Source of the DNA: Flavobacterium sp. LC2016-23
GTDB lineage: Bacteria > Bacteroidota > Bacteroidia > Flavobacteriales > Flavobacteriaceae
Length of the DNA stretch: 64,000 bases
Direction of reading: 5' to 3'
NCBI RefSeq assembly: GCF_009674775.1
Contig: NZ_WKKE01000011.1
Coordinates: 1-64,000 of the forward strand
Shown here: positions 1-7,101 of the stretch, piece after piece
Layout: the number at the start of each line of letters is the position of its first letter
How positions within the stretch are numbered: the stretch's first letter is position 1
Made by a program: the position numbers and the translations under genes
Notes under the pieces: model-generated
Databases searched by the model: none
Told to the model about the DNA's origin: nothing
Seen by the model: the letters and a program-made list of their open reading frames with translations, nothing else

Positions 1-184
1 CAAAACTTACTTCCATAGCAAGTATCACGTGCTGGTACGGATCTTATCCCTGGTACTTCCCTTATTTTTTACATTCCTGCTCATTTAACCCAACGGTTGA
101 TTTTTTTATTATAACCGATAATAAAACCAAAATTCCGCATCTGCCGGATAATGTAAAGTTAGTACACAGAACACTTGATGAAAT
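1..184 (+). repeat. 184-bp perfect direct repeat (left copy; partner 2426-2609)
   Basis: Bases 1-184 are identical to 2426-2609 by direct comparison. The two then diverge at base 185 but stay similar up to about 307. Both copies lie inside the 5' end of DUF6625 genes in the same orientation. The repeat may extend left of the window. Identity this high next to a strongly diverged 3' half points to recent recombination or gene conversion, not simple old duplication. Confidence 0.95.
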
Positions 185-833
185 CAAAACTTCCGCTTCT
201 GAAAAACTTGGTTTTGCAGTAAACATTGATTATCCCTATAAATTATGCGATTTTAAGCCCGCTTATGGCTTTTTTTTTCCGGAAATCATTGAGGGATATG
301 ATTTTTGGGGCATTAGCGATATTGATATTGTTTTTGGATCAATTCGAACTTTTATGACTGAAAGAATCTTAAAACAATATGATATAATAAGTAGCCGCCA
401 CGACTATATAACAGGTTCATTTTGCTTGTTTAGGAATCAGGAATACATCAACCAATTATTTATGAAAAGTAAAGATTATCAAATGGTTTTTAGTGAGCCA
501 ACTCATTTTTGCTTTGAAGAGTGTAATTTTCTTTTTAAAGAATTAGAGAAAGGAACTTCAATATTAGAAATAAACAACCCGATAGAGAGCATGACTTATG
601 TTGTGAGGAGAGAAGAAAAAGAATCTCGTTTAAAAGTCTTTTTCGATTTTGTAGTTGTGGAAGGTGTACCAGGGAATATAGAATGGAGTAATGGAATGTT
701 AATTTATAAAAAATTGTATGAAGTTATGTTTTATCACTTGATTCAGTTTAAGATTTCCTGTTCAAAACAAACAGTATTGAAACCTATACCGCTACGATAT
801 AATTTTACAAAAACCGATATCATGGAAAAGTAA
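1..833 (+). CDS. DUF6625 glycosyltransferase-like protein, copy 1 (5' end cut by window edge)
   Basis: The open frame runs from the first bases to a TAA at 831-833. By alignment with the copy at 2422 only ATGC of the start is outside the window, so about 276 residues are visible. Seen: the WYG motif, a conserved KLCDFKPAYG stretch, a D-x-D (ISDIDIVFG) and RHDYITG. These match my memory of the DUF6625 family, which resembles GT-A glycosyltransferases; the D-x-D would bind a metal-nucleotide sugar. The substrate is unknown. It directly precedes the leader-bearing protein at 897. The gene is mosaic: the first third is nearly identical to the copy at 2422, and from about base 308 it follows the copy at 5490. 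Confidence 0.8.
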   Translation, partial: KLTSIASITCWYGSYPWYFPYFLHSCSFNPTVDFFIITDNKTKIPHLPDNVKLVHRTLDEIKTSASEKLGFAVNIDYPYKLCDFKPAYGFFFPEIIEGYDFWGISDIDIVFGSIRTFMTERILKQYDIISSRHDYITGSFCLFRNQEYINQLFMKSKDYQMVFSEPTHFCFEECNFLFKELEKGTSILEINNPIESMTYVVRREEKESRLKVFFDFVVVEGVPGNIEWSNGMLIYKKLYEVMFYHLIQFKISCSKQTVLKPIPLRYNFTKTDIMEK

Positions 834-896
834 TCTTAGAAGTCTTTTTGGATGTTTTTTTAGTATATAATTGATTAATATTTAAAATTTTATGTC

Positions 897-1748
897 ATGA
901 GAATTAGAAAAATGAGCTTTGCCGACATTGAAAATACAATGTGCAAAGAAGAAATGAAATCCATAATGGGAGGTTCAGGAACTGTTGGTAGTGGAGGAAG
1001 CTTTATTGGAGGGTCACTAGAATATGGAGGAACTAATCCTCGTGGTTTTGATACAAATTATTGGGCTAGTTCTGCAGGATGGGCTCCAAATAATTTTGAC
1101 AACTACTGGGGTTCGTCTTCAAGCGGCACAGGAAAAGGTTTAGCGCCCAATAATTACACTAAAGGATGGACTCAGACTAGTAATGGAATAACTACAAATG
1201 ATCCCGCAATTATAAAAAGAATAGTTGATTATTTAGATTGGGAAAGGGTGATCCTAAAAAATGAACCCACGATAACTCAGATAAACAATTTTGTTAATAT
1301 GGATTATTTGACTGGTGGACATGGAAGATTAAGTGATGGAAGCATTCTTGGGCAAAGTATGAGTATAAATCATGACCCATATGGAGAATTTAAAACAATT
1401 GAAAGTTTGTCTAGAGTTTTTCAAAATTTTGGTGATTCTCTTACGGTTGGCGGGGCTGCTTTATCGACTACTGGAGTTGGAGCGATAGTTGGAGTTCCCA
1501 TGATGGAAATCGGTGGGAAAATTTCTAACATAGGAACAATTGCTGAATTTTATTTAGACCTAAAAAGTGATAAACCTGTAGATTGGACAAAGTGGATAGT
1601 TAAAGGCGCATTAGAGGCTGTTCCCGGTGGGTATGAAATGCTTTTTAGTAAAAGGGCGGGAGTTGTTGGTTTTGATCAGGCTTTGGTAGAAATCTATGCT
1701 GTAGCTTCAGATCGCTGGATTGATTATATGAGATTAAGACAGCAATAA
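897..1748 (+). CDS. Double-glycine-leader exported protein, putative pore-forming toxin (cargo 1)
   Basis: 283 residues. The N-terminus is a bacteriocin-like leader: charged start, KMSF, then KEEMKSIMGG, with predicted cleavage after G26. It is followed by a Gly/Ser/Asn/Trp-rich low-complexity linker (about 27-89) containing APNN repeats, a motif GWTQTSNGITTN at 90-101 shared with the protein at 3335, and a C-terminal domain with a Gly/Ala-rich hydrophobic stretch at about 183-206. The C39-peptidase ABC exporter at 7102 would remove the leader during export. No enzymatic motif is seen. The hydrophobic core and the two following small membrane proteins suggest a membrane-targeting toxin; that is inference. 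The leader class is well supported, the activity is not. Confidence 0.7.
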   Translation: MRIRKMSFADIENTMCKEEMKSIMGGSGTVGSGGSFIGGSLEYGGTNPRGFDTNYWASSAGWAPNNFDNYWGSSSSGTGKGLAPNNYTKGWTQTSNGITTNDPAIIKRIVDYLDWERVILKNEPTITQINNFVNMDYLTGGHGRLSDGSILGQSMSINHDPYGEFKTIESLSRVFQNFGDSLTVGGAALSTTGVGAIVGVPMMEIGGKISNIGTIAEFYLDLKSDKPVDWTKWIVKGALEAVPGGYEMLFSKRAGVVGFDQALVEIYAVASDRWIDYMRLRQQ

Positions 1749-1753
1749 AAAGG

Positions 1754-1978
1754 ATGAAATATAAATACGAAGATTGGATAATTCATTGTGCTCTACTATT
1801 AATTTATATAATTATTTGGGCAGTAATGTTAATAAAAGTTCACAATCCAAAGGATTTTTTTAAAAAAGAATCATATTCAAAAAGTTTATCTGTCAGATTT
1901 TATTTGGCTGTTACCATTATTATGCTCGGTTTGATTTATTCTTTAATAAAAGATTTTATACAGTTGTATAACGAATAA
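1754..1978 (+). CDS. Two-helix membrane protein, putative immunity protein A
   Basis: 74 residues starting 5 bases after the stop of the leader-bearing protein, with AAAGG just before the ATG. It has two predicted membrane helices (about 11-27 and 49-65) with a basic loop between. It aligns along its length with the next gene: shared D-x-IIH near the start, SK-x-LS in the middle, and FI-x-LY at the end. Small two-helix proteins directly behind bacteriocins that attack membranes are commonly immunity proteins. That role is inferred from position and topology only. The gene is strikingly AT-rich. Confidence 0.6.
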   Translation: MKYKYEDWIIHCALLLIYIIIWAVMLIKVHNPKDFFKKESYSKSLSVRFYLAVTIIMLGLIYSLIKDFIQLYNE

Positions 1979-1994
1979 TAGGATTTAATAAAAA

Positions 1995-2237
1995 ATGAGA
2001 GAAATAATGCTTAAGGATTTTATAATTCATTTTATAGGATTGATCTGCATGATTGTTTTTTGGATTATCATGTATAAAGTATGTGAAAAATTAAAGTATT
2101 TCACTGAGGACGATCTTTTTTTTAACAGCAAAACTTTGAGTTTTTATTGTATGTGCGTACCTATTGGTGCTGTCTATGTTATAGGTTTGATTTTAGAATT
2201 TATCGAATTATATAAGCAATACGAGATTTTTGATTGA
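1995..2237 (+). CDS. Two-helix membrane protein, putative immunity protein B (paralogue of previous gene)
   Basis: 80 residues, 16 bases after the previous gene. The layout is the same as its neighbour: D-x-IIH, first helix, charged loop, SK-x-LS-FY, second helix, then FI-x-LY. An alternative start is the internal ATG at residue 5. Identity to the neighbour is modest, so the duplication is old or has diverged under selection. Most likely a second immunity determinant of the same family. Function inferred, not shown. Confidence 0.6.
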   Translation: MREIMLKDFIIHFIGLICMIVFWIIMYKVCEKLKYFTEDDLFFNSKTLSFYCMCVPIGAVYVIGLILEFIELYKQYEIFD

Positions 2238-2303
2238 GAGTTTAGGAAAATAAAAAGTTAAGAAAATAAAGTAAGAAAAATCTTTTAATATAATTTTTTT
2301 TAA

Positions 2304-2421
2304 TACTTTTGAAGTGAAAATTATTACAGTTTTCAAAAACAAGTTGATACCACAAAACAGTTTTAAATTTTTAAAGCTGAAGTAGAGAATCACTGTTTTT
2401 AAAATTGTAATAATTTTTTTT
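2304..2421 (+). promoter_or_regulatory. Promoter and hairpin leader of DUF6625 gene copy 2
   Basis: TACTTTTG at 2304-2311 fits the Bacteroidota TAnnTTTG -7 box. It is followed by GAAGTGAAAATTATTACAGT, which also occurs at 5396. The arm ATTATTACAGTTTT (2320-2333) pairs with AAAATTGTAATAAT (2401-2414) with one G-U, and an inner arm AAAACAGT (2354-2361) pairs with ACTGTTTT (2392-2399). The right outer arm ends 7 bases before the ATG at 2422, so the hairpin would cover the ribosome-binding region. The same architecture recurs before copy 3. Confidence 0.6.
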
Positions 2422-3255
2422 ATGCCAAAACTTACTTCCATAGCAAGTATCACGTGCTGGTACGGATCTTATCCCTGGTACTTCCCTTATTTTTTACATT
2501 CCTGCTCATTTAACCCAACGGTTGATTTTTTTATTATAACCGATAATAAAACCAAAATTCCGCATCTGCCGGATAATGTAAAGTTAGTACACAGAACACT
2601 TGATGAAATAAAAGCTTTGGCTTCTGAAAAACTTGGCTTTACCGTAAACATTGATTACCCCTATAAATTATGCGATTTTAAGCCCGCTTATGGCTTTTTG
2701 TTTCCCGAAATCATTGAGGGTTATGATTTTTGGGCACAAAGCGATCTCGATGTCATCTTTGGAAATATCCGTTTGTTCCTTACTCAAGAAATGCTTAATT
2801 CCTATGATTTTATAAGTATGAGACATGATTATACAACCGGATGCTTTGCCCTATATCGGAATAATGAAAAAATGAATACTTTTTTTATGAAAAGCAAAGA
2901 TTATAAACTCGTTTTTTCTAACGCTCAACATTTTTGCTTTGATGAATGCAATTTTGCATGGGATGCATTATCACTGGGAAAATCAATTTTTGAAATTCAG
3001 ACGGAAATAGTAAGTTTTACACATTTGGTAAAAGCAGCACAAATTACGAAAGATATAAGAGCTCATTTTGACTTTATTATTATAGAAGGCTACACAGGAA
3101 ATGTTGTTTTTGAAAATGGTAAAATTATTTATAAAGACGCATTAGAAGGACTGCTCTTTCATCTCTTCTGGATAAAAAAAACATATTCTCCCAAGATACA
3201 TCCAAAGAAAATTCCCAATACCTATAAAATTGGTCCGGTAAAAATTACGCATTAG
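2422..3255 (+). CDS. DUF6625 glycosyltransferase-like protein, copy 2 (intact)
   Basis: 277 residues, the only copy here that is both complete and unbroken. Visible: WYG at 13-15, KLCDFKPAYG at 82-91, D-x-D at 108-110 (SDLDVIFG), RHDYTTG at about 135-141, and HFCFDECNF at about 171-179. These are the family landmarks I associate with DUF6625, thought to be glycosyltransferase-like. No signal peptide or membrane helix, so it should be cytoplasmic. It sits 79 bases before the lysozyme-type cargo gene, mirroring the first cassette. It could glycosylate the Ser/Tyr/Asn-rich linker of that cargo or act in surface glycan synthesis; neither is shown. Confidence 0.75.
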   Translation: MPKLTSIASITCWYGSYPWYFPYFLHSCSFNPTVDFFIITDNKTKIPHLPDNVKLVHRTLDEIKALASEKLGFTVNIDYPYKLCDFKPAYGFLFPEIIEGYDFWAQSDLDVIFGNIRLFLTQEMLNSYDFISMRHDYTTGCFALYRNNEKMNTFFMKSKDYKLVFSNAQHFCFDECNFAWDALSLGKSIFEIQTEIVSFTHLVKAAQITKDIRAHFDFIIIEGYTGNVVFENGKIIYKDALEGLLFHLFWIKKTYSPKIHPKKIPNTYKIGPVKITH

Positions 3256-3334
3256 CAGGATGTTTCGGTTCCTAAAATAATGGGATGCAAATATTTTATA
3301 AATAATTAATTAAATCAACTTAAAAATTAATGTT

Positions 3335-4690
3335 ATGAGAACTTTAAAAAAAATGAGTTTTAATGCCTTGATTGAAAACATGTCAAAGGAAGAGCAAAAA
3401 TCTACTTTAGCTGGTAGTGGTTCCGTTATGAATGGTAGTTATTACGGATCAGGTGGTAGTATTGGAGGATATTCTACTGGTAATATGGGATATTATGCTT
3501 CGGACAGAGGCATGTCTTCAAATTTCACTCCGGCAGGAACTCTATTATATACGCCTAATGGTAACTATTCCGCACCATCAATTTCAAGTAATCAAAACAG
3601 TTATGGTTACGGAGGTACTAGTTATAATACAAACAATTATGGCTCCGGAAGTAAACCTTTGAGTAATAGTGTAGGATGGACAAGTACTGGAAACAGTATA
3701 AAAACAACAAACGAGAATGATATCAGTCGGGTATTGAACTTTATGTTTTCCAATACGGCTTCAAAAACCGCAGTCACCTGGAATATGGTAGCAGGTTTTT
3801 TAAATAACGAACTGACAGCTTCTGGCCGCGCAGCCAATGATGCATTGTATGGGCCAGTTCAGCTTAATAATGTAACTGTCCTTAATAAATACAAAGGACC
3901 AAGTACGATTCCACAAGGGATGGTTTATGAAAATGGAATGCTGACCTTAGGGGTTACGATGGGGAGTCATGGTGTTTTGGTTAGAAATAGTGGAAGCTCA
4001 TCAGAAATATTACAGGTTAAAACACCCGCAGTAATCGTTCCTTTTACAAAAGAACAGCTAATTGATGGTTTTAATAAGATTGGTTTTTCCGGTATGACGA
4101 GACCTTTTATTGAGGATTGGGATCCGGTTAGGGGACAATATAACAATGCTACCAGATTTAAGGCTGATATGAAATTAAACGTTGACGGAGCATCGGTTAT
4201 TGCTTTGTACGAAAAATTATCTTTAACCTTATATGATAAAGATAGTAATACGGGACAAAATGCTACTATAGGTTTTGGACATTTACTTCATCCTGGAGCG
4301 ATAAAATCTGGAGATATAAAATCAATAACTTTTGATCAGGCTGTATCTTTTTTTTCTACTGATATAATTGAGACAGAACGTGTCTTAAATCAGAAAATAG
4401 AAAATATGGATTTAACGGGTAAATTTAATAGAAATCAATATTTTGCATTAGTTGACATGGCATATAATGGTGGTAATTCTTCTGACAGTATATTAGTTGC
4501 AGTTCTAAATGGAATGAAATCAGGTGGAGTTGCTGCTGCAAATAAGATAATAACAGATTCGTATATTAACCAAAATAATGGAGGTCTAAAAGATAGAAGA
4601 TATTTTGAAGCACAAGCATTTGTGAATGGACGATCAATAAATCCTGAACAAGCGGATCAAGAATTACGACAATTAGGTTTGAAAAAATAA
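3335..4690 (+). CDS. Leader-bearing exported lysozyme (GH24), putative antibacterial toxin (cargo 2)
   Basis: 451 residues. A leader (KKMSF, MSKEEQKSTLAG) resembles that of the protein at 897, with predicted cleavage after A26-G27, a Gly-Ala-type variant of the double-glycine site. Next comes a linker rich in Gly/Ser/Tyr/Asn (about 28-112), then GWTSTGNSIKTTN (114-126) shared with cargo 1, a middle region, and a GH24 domain (about 283-435). Lysozyme signatures: E293 as likely catalytic acid, D301 and T311 of TIGFGH, and the late motif GGLKDRRYFEAQAF. T4-type lysozymes cut the MurNAc-GlcNAc bond of peptidoglycan. Fusion to a peptide-type leader next to a C39 exporter suggests delivery to rival cells or the cell surface. 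The next gene is the probable immunity gene. Confidence 0.85.
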   Translation: MRTLKKMSFNALIENMSKEEQKSTLAGSGSVMNGSYYGSGGSIGGYSTGNMGYYASDRGMSSNFTPAGTLLYTPNGNYSAPSISSNQNSYGYGGTSYNTNNYGSGSKPLSNSVGWTSTGNSIKTTNENDISRVLNFMFSNTASKTAVTWNMVAGFLNNELTASGRAANDALYGPVQLNNVTVLNKYKGPSTIPQGMVYENGMLTLGVTMGSHGVLVRNSGSSSEILQVKTPAVIVPFTKEQLIDGFNKIGFSGMTRPFIEDWDPVRGQYNNATRFKADMKLNVDGASVIALYEKLSLTLYDKDSNTGQNATIGFGHLLHPGAIKSGDIKSITFDQAVSFFSTDIIETERVLNQKIENMDLTGKFNRNQYFALVDMAYNGGNSSDSILVAVLNGMKSGGVAAANKIITDSYINQNNGGLKDRRYFEAQAFVNGRSINPEQADQELRQLGLKK

Positions 4691-4738
4691 AATCTTCAAT
4701 AATTAAATAAATATAGAAGATAAGTTTAAAAAAAAATT

Positions 4739-5317
4739 ATGAAAAAAATTGCAATTATTTCGTTGTTGGTAAATATTTTATTGCTGATTAGTATTGTAGT
4801 ATTGTATAGTAAGTGTTATAATATTAAAAGTAATTTAAAAATTCAGCAGAAAAATAAAATAACAATAAATAGTAGTAAAAAAATAGATTCGATTATTGAT
4901 AAAAGCGACCCTATTTACATTTATAACACTCATAAATTTCCTCGTGATTCAGGTTATACAAGTTATGATTATAATATGAATACTGGAGAGAGGCTTCAAT
5001 TTGCAGATAGTCTCTTAAACGAACTCTTGAAAAGTAAACTAAATATGCTTAATAAGTATATAAAAATAGATAAGGAAATGGTTCTAAAAGTAAAAGATAA
5101 TACGTTTTTTGTTAAGGCTTTGAAAATTAATATAGGACAGAAAAATAATCTTGCAAAATCTCAAAAACTTTGGGAACAGATGAGAAAACTAAACTATGAC
5201 AATGTTTGGCTAGGATGTTCTGGAGCTACTGCTTGTACAGGTATTGCTAATGATGCTGACATAAAATTTGTTTTAGAGCGAATGGAAAAAATTAAAAAAA
5301 TAGAAGCGTACAATTAG
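4739..5317 (+). CDS. Membrane-anchored exported protein, putative lysozyme-immunity protein
   Basis: 192 residues. One N-terminal hydrophobic segment (about 4-23), not followed by a lipobox, predicts a signal anchor with the rest in the periplasm. The soluble part is Lys/Asn-rich and has a late GCSGATACTGI segment with two cysteines that could form a disulfide. I do not recognise a family. Its place directly after the GH24 cargo and its predicted periplasmic location, where the toxin's substrate is, suggest a lysozyme inhibitor. It is very AT-rich compared with the exporter genes. Confidence 0.55.
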   Translation: MKKIAIISLLVNILLLISIVVLYSKCYNIKSNLKIQQKNKITINSSKKIDSIIDKSDPIYIYNTHKFPRDSGYTSYDYNMNTGERLQFADSLLNELLKSKLNMLNKYIKIDKEMVLKVKDNTFFVKALKINIGQKNNLAKSQKLWEQMRKLNYDNVWLGCSGATACTGIANDADIKFVLERMEKIKKIEAYN

Positions 5318-5388
5318 ATATCAATAAATACCGGCTAAAGTTTATAATAAAAAAGAAGGAAAAAACTTTCTTTTATAATTTATTTTAT

Positions 5389-5489
5389 TATTTTTGAAGT
5401 GAAAATTATTACAGTTTTCAAAGACAAATTAATACCACAATCGCAATTTAAAATTGCCATCAATTAATTTGAAAACTGTAATCATTTAT
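5389..5489 (+). promoter_or_regulatory. Promoter and hairpin leader of DUF6625 gene copy 3
   Basis: TATTTTTG (5389-5396) fits TAnnTTTG. The following GAAGTGAAAATTATTACAGT matches the leader at 2311. A perfect 15-bp inverted repeat joins ATTACAGTTTTCAAA (5408-5422) with TTTGAAAACTGTAAT (5468-5482), ending 7 bases before the ATG at 5490. An inner hairpin GCAATTT/AAATTGC (5443-5457) differs in sequence from the inner stem of the 2304 leader but keeps the two-tier shape. Confidence 0.6.
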
Positions 5490-6339
5490 ATGCCAAAACT
5501 TACTTCAATAGCAAGTCTTACTTGCTGGTACGGAAAATATCCGTGGTACTTTCCTTATTTTTTACATTCCTGTTCTTTTAATCCAAGTGTTGATTTTTAT
5601 ATCATAACAGACAATGTGGAAGAAATTAAAAATAAGCCGCAAAATGTTAAGATTGTTTTCAAAACCCTTCAAGAAATAAAAATTTTAGCTTCTGAAAAAC
5701 TTGGCTTTACCGTAAAAATTGATTCTCCTTATAAATTATGCGATTTTAAACCCGCTTATGGCTTTTTGTTTTCCGAAATTATTCGGAAATATGATTTTTG
5801 GGGCTTTAGTGATCTTGATATCGTTTTTGGATCAATCCGAACTTTCATGACCGAAAGAATCTTAAAACAGTATGATGTTATAAGTAGCCGTCACGACTAT
5901 ATAACAGGTTCATTTTGTTTATTTAGGAATAAGGAATATGTCAATCGCTTGTTTATGAAAAGTAAAGATTATAAAATGGTTTTTTAGTGATCCAACTCAT
6001 TTTTGCTTTGACGAGTGTAATTTTCTTTTTAAAGAATTAGAGAAAGGGGTTTCAATATTAGAAATACACAATCCCATAGAAAGCATGACTTATGTTGTCA
6101 GGAGGGAAGAAAAAGAATCTCGATTAAAAGCCTTTTTCGATTTTGTAGTTGTGGAAGGTGTACCAGGGAATATTGAATGGGAAAATGGAGTGTTAGTCTA
6201 TAAAAAGTTGTTTGAAGTTATGTTTTATCATCTAAACCAGTTTAAAATTTCCTGTTCGAAAAAAAAGGTATTACAACCAATACCACTTAAATACAGTTTT
6301 ACAAAAAATAAAATAGTAGTCTCCTTAATCGGGATGTAA
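5490..6339 (+). pseudogene. DUF6625 glycosyltransferase-like gene, copy 3, frameshifted
   Basis: The ATG at 5490 aligns with the start of the copy at 2422. The frame stops at TAG 5985-5987 because a run of six T (5980-5985) replaces the five T of copy 1 at the same place. One base later the reading frame resumes (S-D-P-T-H-F-C-F-D-E-C-N) and runs to the TAA at 6337-6339. Both parts align well with copy 1. Either a real pseudogene, a homopolymer sequencing error, or a slippage-prone site. An upstream in-frame ATG at 5454 lies inside the hairpin leader and is unlikely to be used. Confidence 0.8.
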
Positions 6340-6351
6340 GGACTACTATTT
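6311..6351 (+). terminator. Hairpin spanning the stop codon of DUF6625 copy 3
   Basis: AAATAGTAGTC-TCCTTA (6311-6327) pairs with TAAGGACTACTATTT (6337-6351) apart from a two-base bulge. The stop codon lies in the right arm. The T-tract after it is poor, so it may be a weak terminator separating the cassettes from the exporter genes. Confidence 0.4.
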
Positions 6352-6376
6352 AATTAAATTTTAAAAGTTAGATTTT

Positions 6377-7093
6377 ATGATGTTCAACACAATATTACAA
6401 TACTTCAAAATCATCAGATTCTTATTTCTCTTATTTACTCAAATCTGTATTTCACAAACTCCTGAAGTGAACCAATTATTAATAGATGGAGAGAAAGTAT
6501 TTTTAGGAAATGATTTTTTATCAGCCAAAGAAATCTACAAAAAAGCGGTAAGTCTTGATAGCATAAATAAAAATTGCTGGTTTAATCTTGCTGCTTGTGA
6601 ATTGAAATTGGGGGAAACTGATAATGCGTGTGAACATTTTTATCAGGCTTATTTACTAAATGACGGAGAAGCATTAAAAGTAATTAAAGAAAATTGCCCA
6701 AATTTCAAAAGTGATTCAATAATGTGGCTGAATGATGTGGAAGAAAAGCCGAAATTTATTTATAAAAAAGAGGAATATTCACTTGTTATAAATAATAGTA
6801 TCAGTCCTAAATATGATAGTTTATTACGTAGAAGATTTAAGAGTTCAAACATCTTATCGAAATATAAAGGACAAATCGTTATTCAATTTAGGGTTAATAG
6901 TTATAATGATTTAGATTTAAAAGTCTTTAGAATTAGTGGAGATCCAAAAGAGGCTGAAATTATAAAGAAAGAGATTTCTATGATTTTAAACAATTTGGTT
7001 ACTTACGTTTCAGCAAAAAATAAAGGAGTGCATGTTGACTTGTGGGAGTGGTGGATACTCACTTTTAATTTTTTAATGGAATCCTATAAATAA
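6377..7093 (+). CDS. Exported TPR protein with TonB-C-like end
   Basis: 238 residues; ATGATG offers two starts (6377 or 6380). An N-terminal signal-like segment ends near CISQ. Residues about 30-95 form two TPR-like helix pairs (GNDFLSAKEIYKKAVSLD, CWFNLAACELKLGETDNA). The C-terminal part contains GQIVIQFRVN and a following helix resembling the TonB C-terminal domain, but without a membrane anchor plus proline-rich stalk. It lies 8 bases before the exporter gene and is probably cotranscribed with it. Possible roles are a periplasmic accessory of the exporter or an orphan; no direct evidence. Confidence 0.55.
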   Translation: MMFNTILQYFKIIRFLFLLFTQICISQTPEVNQLLIDGEKVFLGNDFLSAKEIYKKAVSLDSINKNCWFNLAACELKLGETDNACEHFYQAYLLNDGEALKVIKENCPNFKSDSIMWLNDVEEKPKFIYKKEEYSLVINNSISPKYDSLLRRRFKSSNILSKYKGQIVIQFRVNSYNDLDLKVFRISGDPKEAEIIKKEISMILNNLVTYVSAKNKGVHVDLWEWWILTFNFLMESYK

Positions 7094-7101
7094 AAAAGCA
7101 A

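Noticed and set aside
5454..5489. Upstream ATG of DUF6625 copy 3
   Set aside because: It lies in the hairpin leader and has no counterpart in copies 1 and 2.
1..7093. Insertion sequence or integrase explaining the cassette duplications
   Set aside because: No transposase, integrase or terminal inverted repeat was seen; homologous recombination between DUF6625 genes is enough to explain the repeats.
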